From assembly GCA_030426345.1 (NCBI GenBank), contig JAUHYU010000042.1, positions 1 through 41,360 on the forward strand: a stretch of 41,360 bases of DNA, given 5' to 3'. A program made the position numbers and the translations under genes. The DNA is from Bacteroidia bacterium. Its GTDB lineage: Bacteria; Bacteroidota; Bacteroidia; Cytophagales; Cyclobacteriaceae. The notes beneath the pieces were generated by a model. It worked only from the letters and a program-made list of their open reading frames with translations. It was not told the DNA's origin and searched no databases. Shown here piece after piece: positions 9,157-17,985 of the stretch (its first letter is position 1; each line of letters begins with the position of its first letter).

Positions 9157-9453
9157 AAGGCATAAAAATAGTGGCCAAATTTACAATACATTCATTTTCA
9201 AACAAATAAAAAAATGGATTGGAAACTACCTATGATCTTCAAGATCGCCTGAAATAAATACATCTAAAAGCCTCTAAAACCCATGGATTTTAGAGGCTTT
9301 TAGAGTAAAACATCCCTAACAATGGTTTGACTAGTAATTGCTGGTAACGTGAAAAATCAAAGTATATTTTTTTAATTATCTACGATTGTACATTTTTGTA
9401 GCCGAAAAAATCAATCTCCAATTATAATATCTCCGTTCATTTAATCGGACTAA
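9157..9453. other. Divergent intergenic region carrying a 42-bp palindrome
   Basis: This is the shared upstream region of the aminotransferase (minus) and the exporter (plus). Apart from the palindrome at 9263-9304 I see only AT-rich DNA and no clear TAnnTTTG promoter. Confidence 0.5.
9263..9304. repeat. Near-perfect 42-bp palindrome of the dispersed motif
   Basis: The 21-nt arms are centred on CCATGG 9281-9286 and pair with one mismatch (C9280 against A9287). The right arm reads CATGGATTTTAGAGGCTTTT. It lies between two divergent gene starts, where no transcript is expected to end, so the element is not simply a terminator. Confidence 0.9.
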
Positions 9454-10065
9454 ATGGTACTACATTTTATTTTTGGTCTTGTAGCAAGTTTTTTGAGCGG
9501 GGTGGCTTTTGGCCCGATCAACCTTTCTGTGGTTGATATTACACTCAAAAAAAACATCCGATCTGCCTTGAGATTTTCTGTGGCTGCCGCCTTGGCTGAA
9601 ATCGTCCATGCGATGATCGCTGTGCTGTTTGGCAAACTTATATCAAAAAAGATCGACGAATTCCCATCGCTAAATTTATTGGTGATATTTTTTTTCGTTG
9701 GCATAGGTTTATATTTTATTCTAAAAAATGATAAGCCAAAATCGGAGGTTGAGACAAATAGTCAAAAGTCCAACTTTGTTCAGGGATTTATAATTGCGAT
9801 TCTCAATCCCCAAGTAATCCCGTATTGGATTTTTGTATTGGCCTATCTGAAATCCTCGCAAGCACTCTATCTCAAGTCGTGGTACCTCATGCTTTTTTTG
9901 GCGGGTGTATCGATAGGAAAATTTGCGATTTTGAGTATCTATGGATATTTAAGCAATTATATCGATAAACATACCAACAACCTGAATGACTATGTGAGTA
10001 AGGGAATCGGCGGGCTTTTATTGGTTGTCGGGCTGTTTCAGGCTATCAAATATTTCTTCTTTTAA
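9454..10065 (+). CDS. LysE/RhtB-family exporter
   Basis: This 203-residue integral membrane protein has about six hydrophobic segments. FLSGVAFGPINLSVVDITL near the N-terminus matches the LysE/RhtB family hallmark Gly-Pro-x-Asn, and the NPQVIPYWIFVLAYL segment after the cytoplasmic loop is also typical. Family members export amino acids or related metabolites using the proton gradient; the substrate here is not predictable. The gene stands alone between a divergent aminotransferase and a downstream epimerase. A weak GC-rich hairpin follows its stop codon. Confidence 0.85.
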   Translation: MVLHFIFGLVASFLSGVAFGPINLSVVDITLKKNIRSALRFSVAAALAEIVHAMIAVLFGKLISKKIDEFPSLNLLVIFFFVGIGLYFILKNDKPKSEVETNSQKSNFVQGFIIAILNPQVIPYWIFVLAYLKSSQALYLKSWYLMLFLAGVSIGKFAILSIYGYLSNYIDKHTNNLNDYVSKGIGGLLLVVGLFQAIKYFFF

Positions 10066-10497
10066 TCAGGTTTTTAGGATTGGGCAAGCGCCAAAAATAA
10101 AAGGACCGGTTTCCCGGCCCCTTTACAACTTAAACACAGATGACTAAAAAGTTGACTATTAAACTTCGCTAACCTCGCACTTTCATTAGCAAAATTCATA
10201 GGTATATACTTTAAAAGTTATAAAAAGTAACCAAATAATACAATAAATAATTTTGAGTGGAAATTATAGATGGTTATGCTTTTAAAGTTTAGACGGATAT
10301 TAGCCTTCTCGAAGAAGAGGACAAGCCAAATACATTTACATACAGGTTTCAGACAGAGCGGTCATTTTAGGTTGATATGGCCTAATTTTTATTTTTGAAA
10401 GGTATTTAACCTTAAAAAATTTCATGGGTTTTATAGGTTTTTTGCCATATTAGCACTCCTGTTTCAACACAGGTCTATTTTTAAACAAATCCCAATT
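10066..10497. other. 432-bp intergenic region: weak terminator, promoter-like box, motif copy
   Basis: No gene is visible. An imperfect hairpin (10101-10109 with 10114-10123, GGACCGG/CCGGCCCC) followed by TTT may end the exporter transcript. TATTTTTG at 10390-10397 fits the Bacteroidota -7 element TAnnTTTG and could serve the epimerase gene about 100 bp downstream, but no matching TTTG is present at -33. Confidence 0.45.
10409..10446. repeat. Degenerate copy of the dispersed palindrome
   Basis: ACCTTAAAAAATTTCATGGG is followed by TTTTATAGGTTTTTT. The core is CATGGG in place of CCATGG, and the arms pair imperfectly. It lies 50 bp upstream of the epimerase start, not at a gene end. Confidence 0.6.
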
Positions 10498-11775
10498 ATG
10501 AAGGAAATAAAAGAACAAGTAGAGGCATGTAGAAAAGCATGCGAACACCATCTTTCAAAAGAACTGCTACCTTTTTGGTTAGACAGATGTAAGGACGAAA
10601 AAAATGGCGGGTACATCACACATTTCGACAAAGACGGAAATGATACCGGTGAGGATGAAAAGTCCATGCTCGGTCAGGCTCGGATCGTTTATATATTTTC
10701 ATCAGCATATCGCAATGGACACGGTGGCGAGCAAAGCAAAGAATTTGCCAGTCATGGTGTAGATTTTTTGCTGGATAAAATGTGGGACAAAGAGCATGAC
10801 GGTTTTTACTGGCTTACTGACCGAGCTGGAAATGCGCTCATCAATGAAAAGATTATTTATGGTCATAGCTTTGCCATTTATAGTCTCAGCGAATATACCC
10901 TTGCGACGGGAGACAAACGGGGTATCGAATACGCCGAGAAGTGTTTTGACCTACTACAAAAACATTGTGCTGATACACACTTCGGTGGCTATTTTGAAAT
11001 GTTTGATCGCAATTGGAAACTTAAAGGCCCTGGCGCTGCAGGTGGGGATCGCAAAACCCTTGATGTGCATATGCACTTGATGGAGGCATACACCACACTT
11101 TACGAATGCACGGGCAAGGAAGTACATCGTCGCAAATTGCTAGAAACTATCGAACTGCTAATTGACAAAGTCCTTCACCCTAAATACCGCACGGGAGTTC
11201 CTCAGTTTTTTGCCGATTGGAGTGTAGCACCACAAATCAAATTTGACATCGTATGGGGTTGGGATCGCTTTTCTGATGACGGCTCCAAAGGCAATGCCGA
11301 AGACAACACCAGCTATGGACACAATGTGGAGTTTGCCTGGTTGCTAATGCATGCGCTTGACATCCTCAAAATACCTATTTCGGAATATGGTGACATCATC
11401 CAAAAACAATATGACCACGCACTTGCGGATGGCATCGATTGGGAATATGGAGGTGTTTATGTAGAAGGTTCACACGCCGGAGGTGTATATGATAAGGAAA
11501 AGGAATTTTGGCAAAATGCCGAAATGCTGATTGCACTTACCCAAGCGTGTGAAGTTTTGGATATGGAAAAATACTGGCCTGTATACATGAATGTACACAA
11601 GTTTGTATTTGACAAGCAAATCAACCATGAAGTTGGGGAATGGTGGCCGCTACTCACTAGACAAGGTGAGCCAATTTGGACGCACATGAGCCACAATTGG
11701 AAGATCAACTACCATTCTGTTCGATCGATGATCGAAACACTCAATAGATTGAGAACGATAGAAGAGAAGGTGTAA
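10498..11775 (+). CDS. AGE-family epimerase (cellobiose 2-epimerase/N-acylglucosamine 2-epimerase-like)
   Basis: This 425-residue protein belongs to the (alpha/alpha)6-barrel AGE superfamily, which epimerises or isomerises sugars at C2. Recognisable parts are FWLDRCKDEKNGGYITHFD at the N-terminus, YGHSFAIYSLSEY, GGYFEMFDRNWKL, KTLDVHMHLMEAYT, the SYGHNVEFAWLL block with the catalytic His, and HMSHNWKINYH near the end, which supplies the second catalytic His region. The length and the GG(Y/F)-E-x-FDRxW pattern are closer to cellobiose 2-epimerase than to renin-binding-protein-type enzymes, but mannose isomerase is also possible. No signal peptide is present, so it acts in the cytoplasm. No partner glycosidase is next to it. 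Confidence 0.8.
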   Translation: MKEIKEQVEACRKACEHHLSKELLPFWLDRCKDEKNGGYITHFDKDGNDTGEDEKSMLGQARIVYIFSSAYRNGHGGEQSKEFASHGVDFLLDKMWDKEHDGFYWLTDRAGNALINEKIIYGHSFAIYSLSEYTLATGDKRGIEYAEKCFDLLQKHCADTHFGGYFEMFDRNWKLKGPGAAGGDRKTLDVHMHLMEAYTTLYECTGKEVHRRKLLETIELLIDKVLHPKYRTGVPQFFADWSVAPQIKFDIVWGWDRFSDDGSKGNAEDNTSYGHNVEFAWLLMHALDILKIPISEYGDIIQKQYDHALADGIDWEYGGVYVEGSHAGGVYDKEKEFWQNAEMLIALTQACEVLDMEKYWPVYMNVHKFVFDKQINHEVGEWWPLLTRQGEPIWTHMSHNWKINYHSVRSMIETLNRLRTIEEKV

Positions 11776-11779
11776 CGAA

Positions 11780-11884
11780 CTATTAGCTGTTGGCATCAAG
11801 CCATAGGCAAAAAACAAAGCCAAAAAGCCTTCAAAACCATGGATTTTGAGGGCTTTTTTTGAGCTTGTGGCTAACAGCCAGTAG
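11780..11884. repeat. Nested inverted repeat with bidirectional terminator core
   Basis: The inner element (11822-11860) has AAAAAGCCTTCAAAACCATGG and then ATTTTGAGGGCTTTTTTT, a full copy of the dispersed palindrome that ends two convergent genes. It is enclosed by imperfect 22-bp inverted arms, 11780-11801 and 11863-11884 (17 of 22 positions pair by my count; shared core GCTGTTNGC). Confidence 0.75.
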
Positions 11885-11941
11885 CCTTTAACTTCCTATT
11901 TATTTAAACTACAGAATTTCACTCCTGATTTTAGGATATTT

Positions 11942-13522
11942 TTATTCCAACCCAATCTCATCTGATGAAGCAATCAATTGTGCTTCAAGATCTGGATTCT
12001 TCATGTCTTTGTCCAAAGGAAACATAGGTCTTTTAATTCGCTTATAACCAAGTCGCTCTAAGTCTTGATCCACACCACCTGGTGTTTGTGCCATTATCCA
12101 GTCTCCTCTCATGTTGTACAGCTCGGGAACTAAATAACCAATTTTCACGACTACAATATCGGTTTTACGAGGGCTTAACCCCAAGTTGGTAAAATCACTT
12201 TCATGGTGATAAGGCTTACGTTTTTTGGTGACAATGACAGACACACTCCCCACTTTTACCACTACCTCAGTTTCTGCATGGACATCTCCATGCTCTATCG
12301 CTTCTATAGTTCCTGAAAGCTCAATTGGTGGAGAATATCGATCATCTATGGCAGCTCCGGCAAAGGCCTTGATTTGAGCCCCGACTCCTAACTCAATGGC
12401 CTTGTCAACCAGTTCAGGGCCGGGAATAGAAGCATAAATAAGAGATGGTCCATTGGCCGATTTAAATTCTGGCCTTGAAAGTATTTTACTTAAAGTCCAT
12501 GTGACGTCTCCCGCTCCACCAGCGGTAGGGTTGTCTCCCATATCGCTGATAATAAAGGGATGTTTCTTGCTTGCAATTGCCATGTCAAGGCTTTCTTTCA
12601 GAGGAGCAGTGGGAGCCACAAACTCAAATTCTGATCTCACTTCCCAAAAACTTTTAGCAAGGTCTTCAGCAGTAGCAATGACTTTTTCCTTGTCGTCCCC
12701 CGTGACCATGACAACCGCATGATTGCGAGGTTCATCTGCCCAGGCATATCCAATCCAAATCGCAGCATCGATGATGCCCTCCTGTTCTGACGCAGGTGCA
12801 ACTTTTGCATATAGACTCTTCCCGGGATCAATTCTTGTACTCGTCATTTCCCCTGGCAATAGTATTGGTACAGGAATCCATGCCTTATAAGCAGGCTTCC
12901 CTTTTCCACTTTCTATCCTTTCGATTAGATTATCCACCGCTCTTTTTTTGGATTCCATTGCATCTTCATGTGGAGCCAATCGATAGCAAGTGATCAAATC
13001 CGTGTTTTGCGCTAGCCGTCTGGATACATTACCATGCAAATCCATGCAGGTTGAAATAAGCGTTTTTTTACCTACCACTTCGCGAACCCTGATGATAAAA
13101 TCTCCTTCCGGATCATCTAGGCCTACAACACTCATAGCCCCATGGATATCGAAAAAGAGGCCATCATAAGGAGCATTTTTTTTAAGCATATCGAGGGTTT
13201 TAGTTACCAAGGATTCATAGGCCTCTCTTGTAACAATACCCCCGGGCAATGCATGACCTTTTAAAGTTGGGAACCAACTCGCCTGTTTTCGAGCAAGTGA
13301 GTGAGGGGATAAAAACGGATAAATCGAAAAAATATCATCACCAACTTTGGCATGAAAAGCTTCTTCGTGGGTCAGTGCCGGCGAGAATGTGCTGGACTCA
13401 ATGGCCAAGCCCGCAATTGCAATTCGGGGGAGTTTTTTTTCTTTTTCATTCTGGTCACGGGATGGTGAGCCACATCCAATTACGACGAATAGCGATAAAG
13501 CGATCAGCAGCTTAATATTCAT
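11942..13522 (-). CDS. M81-family (MlrC/microcystinase-like) lipoprotein
   Basis: This 526-residue protein has a lipoprotein signal (LFVVIGC, C17). The rest matches the M81/DUF1485 family named after MlrC of microcystin degradation: IAGLAIESSTFSP at the mature N-terminus, GLFFDIHGAMSV, TCMDLHGNVS, LITCYRLAPHED and SDMGDNPTAGGAGDVTW, together a probable metal site with the C-terminal DUF1485 portion. Most family members have no known substrate; hydrolysis of a peptide or amide in the periplasm is a family-level guess. Being lipidated is notable because MlrC itself is not. The gene is convergent with the epimerase and shares its terminator. Confidence 0.85.
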   Translation of the reverse strand: MNIKLLIALSLFVVIGCGSPSRDQNEKEKKLPRIAIAGLAIESSTFSPALTHEEAFHAKVGDDIFSIYPFLSPHSLARKQASWFPTLKGHALPGGIVTREAYESLVTKTLDMLKKNAPYDGLFFDIHGAMSVVGLDDPEGDFIIRVREVVGKKTLISTCMDLHGNVSRRLAQNTDLITCYRLAPHEDAMESKKRAVDNLIERIESGKGKPAYKAWIPVPILLPGEMTSTRIDPGKSLYAKVAPASEQEGIIDAAIWIGYAWADEPRNHAVVMVTGDDKEKVIATAEDLAKSFWEVRSEFEFVAPTAPLKESLDMAIASKKHPFIISDMGDNPTAGGAGDVTWTLSKILSRPEFKSANGPSLIYASIPGPELVDKAIELGVGAQIKAFAGAAIDDRYSPPIELSGTIEAIEHGDVHAETEVVVKVGSVSVIVTKKRKPYHHESDFTNLGLSPRKTDIVVVKIGYLVPELYNMRGDWIMAQTPGGVDQDLERLGYKRIKRPMFPLDKDMKNPDLEAQLIASSDEIGLE

Positions 13523-13613
13523 TTTATTAGTGGGTTGTTTCTTTAAAATTATGGAATAATTCTCTCAATTAACATTAAACTCTATAAAAGAGATTTAAGA
13601 CCATATTTGATAG

Positions 13614-13637
13614 TCCATGGATTTTAAGAGGTTTTGG
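13614..13637. repeat. Dispersed motif, half-site
   Basis: TCCATGGATTTTAAGAGG is followed by TTTTGG; exact 9-mer at 13616-13624. It lies 3' of the synthase gene and 5' of the M81 gene. The other arm is not preserved. The rest of the 223-bp gap (13523-13745) shows nothing I can name. Confidence 0.65.
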
Positions 13638-13745
13638 GATCTTAAAACTGATATAGGGCGTAGTGTTTTAGTTTAAGGCTCCGCGCGCTAATTTGTCTTA
13701 CAGGGTAAATGATGATCTACAGTGCAAAGAGAGAGATGTTTATTC

Positions 13746-15047
13746 TTACGACCCTGCGATATTCCTGTGAAATGCTGAATCACTTTGTACTGCGTTTACA
13801 TTTATAAATGAATCGAAAATATTCAGCATCCTCTTGGCTATTCCTGTCCAGCCAAACATACGCCTGGCAAACCGAGCCCCCTCTACTGATATTTCCAACG
13901 CCAGATTTTCATACAGCATCGGCATCGCTAGCATCGCTCCAAATTCTTCAGGGCGATTTGGGTCGGCAAAGAGTGCTTGATTACCAAAATCAATGATATC
14001 CTTCAATCCTCCATGTACCGTCACCACAGCCGGCGTACCACAAGCCATGGCTTCGATGGCCACCATGCCAAATGGCTCGTATCGAGAAGCAAGTGCAAAA
14101 ATAGCCGCAGCTCTGTAATAATCGGCCAATTCCTCATCAGGAATATACGGCCTCCAAACAATTTTATCTTCTATCTTTAATTCTTTGGCCAGCTTTTTCA
14201 ATTCGTCAACGCCTTTTTTATCCTGTTTGGAATCGTCGGATCCGATAGCAGCCACCAGTCTTGTCTCAGGAACCAATTTCAACAATGTGGGCATGGATTT
14301 TATCAACAAATCATGGCCTTTGTTTTTCGCCATTCTACCAACGACCAACACATCCTGCGGTCCAAAGCCATATTTTTCCTGAAGTAGTTTTTTATCTTCC
14401 ATTCTTACAGGTGAAAATCTGTTTTCATCCATCCCGGGAGGAATCACACTGATTCTTCTTGGCAACACATCATAATGAGCGGTGAGCAGGTCGAATTGTG
14501 GATCAGTGGTGGCAATCACGTGGTTGCACATTTGAAATACGAAAAACTCTTTTTTTATCCTTTCCTCAAATCGGTAAGTTTTTTCCATTTCTGATTCGCT
14601 CATTTGTTTTCCCATGTTTTTCTTTTTCCACCACCCCAAAGAATGGGGCGTATGTACATGAGGGATTGACAACTCTTCGGCAATTTTTTGCCCAGCCCAC
14701 CCGGCATCCCAATAGTGGGAATAGACAATGTCATATGTGAGGTTTTTGTTCTTAGACCTTGTGAGGAAATTCGTAACGAATTTTTCTAAATGGTCGTGCA
14801 TATCTTCCTTTCGGATAAAGTTTTTGCCACCAAATGGAATCCGCCAAACACGAAAATTTTCATTAACTATATCAAACTCCGGTTGATCTTCAAATCCCCG
14901 GGTGACTAAATCCACGTTTACGCCCAGTCGACTAAATCTATTTGCGAGTTCAAGTACATAGACCACTTGTCCGCCGGTATCCGGTTTGCCCAGTTCCGGT
15001 TCGGCACTCACATATCCGTGCGTCGATAACATCAATATATTTTTCAT
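13746..15047 (-). CDS. GT4 glycosyltransferase, mannosylfructose-phosphate/sucrose-phosphate synthase-like
   Basis: This 433-residue GT-B enzyme opens with LSTHGYVSAEPELGKPDTGG, followed by VVYVLELANRFSRLG, the signature of the sucrose-phosphate/mannosylfructose-phosphate synthase branch of GT4. It also has PHVHTPHSLGWWK, VIPPGMDENRFSP, VVGRMAKNKGHDLL and the nucleotide-sugar loop RYEPFGMVAIEAMACGTP, where E, G and E contacts are expected. It should join a hexose from a sugar nucleotide to fructose 6-phosphate to make a phosphorylated non-reducing disaccharide. The STHGYV and DTGGQVVYVLEL spelling is nearest to mannosylfructose-phosphate synthase as I remember it, but sucrose cannot be excluded. 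The next gene upstream encodes a matching phosphatase domain; the 75-bp gap suggests one transcript. Confidence 0.8.
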   Translation of the reverse strand: MKNILMLSTHGYVSAEPELGKPDTGGQVVYVLELANRFSRLGVNVDLVTRGFEDQPEFDIVNENFRVWRIPFGGKNFIRKEDMHDHLEKFVTNFLTRSKNKNLTYDIVYSHYWDAGWAGQKIAEELSIPHVHTPHSLGWWKKKNMGKQMSESEMEKTYRFEERIKKEFFVFQMCNHVIATTDPQFDLLTAHYDVLPRRISVIPPGMDENRFSPVRMEDKKLLQEKYGFGPQDVLVVGRMAKNKGHDLLIKSMPTLLKLVPETRLVAAIGSDDSKQDKKGVDELKKLAKELKIEDKIVWRPYIPDEELADYYRAAAIFALASRYEPFGMVAIEAMACGTPAVVTVHGGLKDIIDFGNQALFADPNRPEEFGAMLAMPMLYENLALEISVEGARFARRMFGWTGIAKRMLNIFDSFINVNAVQSDSAFHRNIAGS

Positions 15048-15122
15048 TTCTGTAAATAATTTAGATTTGTTTTCTTATTAATAAATCCTTTTCTATTGCA
15101 GCCAGCGCCTAAGAATGCTAAT

Positions 15123-17204
15123 TCATTTTTTTATATCGTCAGGCACTATTTTGAGTTCGTGGCAGGCGAGGATATATTCCGAGGCCGACCATGCCTGAAA
15201 TGCTTTTCCCATAGGTCTTCCTGTTTTGCCATGAGCCCACTCATTAAATTCCCATTCATGGAAATTACCTAGTTTATTGAGCTTGGCAAGCTTGAATAGT
15301 TCTTTGAGGGCCACTTCGCGGATGCCCAGTTTATTGACAAATCGCACCCATCCTCCACCAACAAATGGCCATATCCCGCCATTGTGGTAGTGATGCGGAA
15401 GGTTGAGTAAATTAACAGTGTAGTATGGCCGCCAATCAGGATCACCCGAGTGTACAGCTGGATATACATTCTCAACAGGGTAAGGATCATTCACACCCGA
15501 ACCCCACATAAACCTAAATGCAGAACTGGCCTTTTCCTTATCTACCACATCGAATAGATACGCCAGTACATTTCCATAAACATCGCACCGCCAGCTAAAG
15601 TCAAAAGGTGTCACTTGAGCAATGAGGTACCGCGCATCCCCCAAAGAAAATTGACGCTCGGCAAAGGTGGTAGATTGGTAAATTTTACTTTTGGTAGTCG
15701 GCCAAAAATTGAGCAAAATCTCGCGTTTGATTACCTGTGACCACCTGAGATAATCTCCCGCTTTTTCATTATTGCCAAGAAGTTCAAGCAATCTACCAAA
15801 GCAAACATTGGCTCTATACCAGAGCACTTCGTCATACAGGATATTGTAACTTCTGCCAAATAAATCCGTCCAGTCGCCCGCTTCAGGGATTTCCAAAAGC
15901 GCATCGTTGTTGCCATCCTGAGCAGATAACCAATCCATGACCTTCATCAACGCATCAAAATGCTCCCTCAAGAATTCATGGTTTTTGGTAGCTTTTACAT
16001 AGTCATGAAAGGCGATAATGAGCCAAAGACCGCTATCGATAGAGCAAATCCCTCCGACTCCTGAGTAGTCGGGCACGCCATCCTCAATGCGTACATTGGA
16101 AGGAATCTGACCGTTGGGAGTCACATGGGCTATAAGGGTTTGCAGCGTTCTTTTTTGGCATTCTTTTATCTCCGGGTCATGCGTAAGATGTACTGTGCCC
16201 GTGATGGCAATCGAGCCATCACGGGCCCAAACGCTCCTGTAATTTTCATCAGTTCCACTTGACTCGTTATCATTGAGTGAGCAAGCGGAAAACCCCAATG
16301 GGGTGATATTTTTCTTAATGGCTTCTATCGCCTTTTCATAACCAGTTCGGATAACTTTTAATTGATTTTTACTAATCCCTTCAAAGTCCTCCTCTTCCAT
16401 GAGTTTGATACTTTTTAGATCAACTATATCAGCATTCTGGTCTTCATTTTTTGGATCCTTTTCACTCCATTCTACACCATAATGTTTGAGGCCTTCAAGC
16501 ACCGCTTCGTATCTAGGCTTTTCAGAATAAAAAACACTCAGATCTTTAGTTTCATGATAAAGTTCGGGTTGGGCATTTCCCACTACAATTCCATTGATGC
16601 CAGAAATTTTGAACATCGCACTATCATTGCCACTATCACCTGCCACGACCGTTTCTTCAGCAGAAATCTTTAAAAAATCCATAAGCCACTCAAGCGAATT
16701 GCCCTTGTTGGCCCACTTTGGCAGTATATCGAGAAACTTAAAACTTGAATAAACTAAATTCACGTCTAAATTTGTCTGCTTCAGAATCTTCCTAATTTTA
16801 AAAAGATCGTCTTCGGTAGCGTCATTGTAAAACCAACTTGATTTAAAATCATTTTGAAAATGGCCCGGCTGTTTGGTTACATGATTTCCCAACCCTCCCA
16901 TGATTTCAGAAACTTTCTCCAGATCCCATCCTTCATCCAGAATCTGAGAAAACTCCTTTAGGGTGCGCTTATTCTTAAAATCATAAATGCTCGTGCCGAC
17001 TCCGGCGATGAAAAAATCAGGTTCGGGGATAGTTTTTTTTCGAATTAAGTTTAGCAGGTCATCGGGTAGTCTTCCCGAATTGTAGCAAAGCATCGGAGGG
17101 TCGATGACTTTAATTTTATTCCATCGATCATAAAAATCATTTGTTTTGGAAGAGTTATCAATAAGGGTATCGTCAATGTCAAAGACAGCAAGTTTTATGC
17201 TCAT
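15123..17204 (-). CDS. Sucrose-phosphatase-type HAD domain fused to an (alpha/alpha)6 glycosidase-like domain
   Basis: I start at ATG 17204 (TTG 17210 is two codons earlier), giving 693 residues. Residues 1-255 are a HAD-IIB phosphatase of the S6PP type: FDIDDT (D9, D11), YNSGR, EPDFFIAGVGTSIYDF and G189-D-S-G-N-D194. After a linker, residues ~290-690 resemble amylo-alpha-1,6-glucosidase/GH100-like barrels: SVWARDGS near 326, then GVGGICSIDSGLWLI, EAGDWTDLFGR and YPAVHSGDPDWRPYY. With the neighbouring synthase, the HAD half would release the free disaccharide. The second half may hydrolyse a glycoside, perhaps the same one. Joining synthesis and breakdown in one chain is odd, unless the barrel has another substrate or is regulatory. 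It is divergent from marR. Confidence 0.8.
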   Translation of the reverse strand: MSIKLAVFDIDDTLIDNSSKTNDFYDRWNKIKVIDPPMLCYNSGRLPDDLLNLIRKKTIPEPDFFIAGVGTSIYDFKNKRTLKEFSQILDEGWDLEKVSEIMGGLGNHVTKQPGHFQNDFKSSWFYNDATEDDLFKIRKILKQTNLDVNLVYSSFKFLDILPKWANKGNSLEWLMDFLKISAEETVVAGDSGNDSAMFKISGINGIVVGNAQPELYHETKDLSVFYSEKPRYEAVLEGLKHYGVEWSEKDPKNEDQNADIVDLKSIKLMEEEDFEGISKNQLKVIRTGYEKAIEAIKKNITPLGFSACSLNDNESSGTDENYRSVWARDGSIAITGTVHLTHDPEIKECQKRTLQTLIAHVTPNGQIPSNVRIEDGVPDYSGVGGICSIDSGLWLIIAFHDYVKATKNHEFLREHFDALMKVMDWLSAQDGNNDALLEIPEAGDWTDLFGRSYNILYDEVLWYRANVCFGRLLELLGNNEKAGDYLRWSQVIKREILLNFWPTTKSKIYQSTTFAERQFSLGDARYLIAQVTPFDFSWRCDVYGNVLAYLFDVVDKEKASSAFRFMWGSGVNDPYPVENVYPAVHSGDPDWRPYYTVNLLNLPHHYHNGGIWPFVGGGWVRFVNKLGIREVALKELFKLAKLNKLGNFHEWEFNEWAHGKTGRPMGKAFQAWSASEYILACHELKIVPDDIKK

Positions 17205-17311
17205 GTTCAATTAGAAGGTCAAGTATATAATATTTTTTTTCATAGCAGATTGCCAATGACATTTTATCAATTCCATTAGGAAACTTCATCTAGATCAGAG
17301 ATAATACAGGG

Positions 17312-17331
17312 ATATGTTCTATACAACATAT
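17312..17331. promoter_or_regulatory. MarR-type operator 1 (upstream of marR and of the fusion gene)
   Basis: ATATGTTCTATACAACATAT is a 20-bp inverted repeat with one mismatched pair. It matches operator 2 (17986-18005) at 17 of 20 positions. It lies between two divergent genes, so it could control marR itself, the phosphatase-glycosidase gene, or both. Confidence 0.7.
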
Positions 17332-17373
17332 ATATAAGATAATTGTTTTATAGAATTGGTAATAATATTTACT

Positions 17374-17395
17374 TCATGGATTTTAGAGGCTTATT
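17374..17395 (+). repeat. Dispersed motif, half-site
   Basis: TCATGGATTTTAGAGGC is followed by TTATT; exact 9-mer at 17375-17383. It is in a divergent intergenic region, again not at a gene end. Its downstream half matches the right arm of the 9263-9304 palindrome. Confidence 0.65.
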
Positions 17396-17467
17396 TGCAC
17401 CGCTGTGTGGTGTTGTTTGATGAATTGTTTATATCATTATAATTCCATTAAATTTGATTTTCATGCT

Positions 17468-17941
17468 ATGGACTCAATAGAAATAATAGTTAGCATCCGG
17501 AAGATTGTGAGATCTCTAAACCTAGAATCTAAAGGGATTCAAAAGGAATTCGGTCTAAGCATCACACAGTTGCTGTGTTTAGGGCATCTGGAAAAATGCC
17601 CCAACTACCAATCTACACATAAAGAATTGATGGATTTATTGAGTCTCAATTCCAGTACAGTCACCGGAATTATCAACAGGCTCCAAAAAAGAGGATATGT
17701 TGTTAGACTTCCCAAGGCAGGGGACAAGCGTGTTACTTTTATTGTTTTGACTGCTTCAGGGATAAAACTGCTGGAGGAAACGCCAAATATTTTGCACGAT
17801 AGATTGGCAAGAAAATTAGATTCCTTATCTGGAGAGGATAAACATATGGTGAAAAGGGCCTTGGAAATAATTATTTCGGCCATGCAGATCACACAGATAG
17901 AAGCTTCCCCCTTATTGACTACAGAAGAGCCCATCGACTAA
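17468..17941 (+). CDS. MarR-family transcriptional regulator
   Basis: I prefer the ATG at 17468 (157 residues) over the GTG at 17405 and ATG at 17420, because MDSIEIIVSIRKIVRSL is the usual first helix of the family and the upstream residues look like leader DNA. The winged helix lies at about residues 45-100: STHKELMDLLSLNSSTVTG is the helix-turn-helix and KRGYVVRLPKAGDKRVTF the wing with its basic Asp-Lys-Arg tip. It probably binds the two ATATGTTCT palindromes at 17312 and 17986. The second one covers the promoter region of the acetyl-beta-lysine operon downstream, so it is the likely local repressor, perhaps answering to an osmotic or metabolite signal. Confidence 0.85.
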   Translation: MDSIEIIVSIRKIVRSLNLESKGIQKEFGLSITQLLCLGHLEKCPNYQSTHKELMDLLSLNSSTVTGIINRLQKRGYVVRLPKAGDKRVTFIVLTASGIKLLEETPNILHDRLARKLDSLSGEDKHMVKRALEIIISAMQITQIEASPLLTTEEPID

Positions 17942-17985
17942 TTTTTCTAAATCGATCCGAAAAAGGTATATAATTCCGCGAAATA

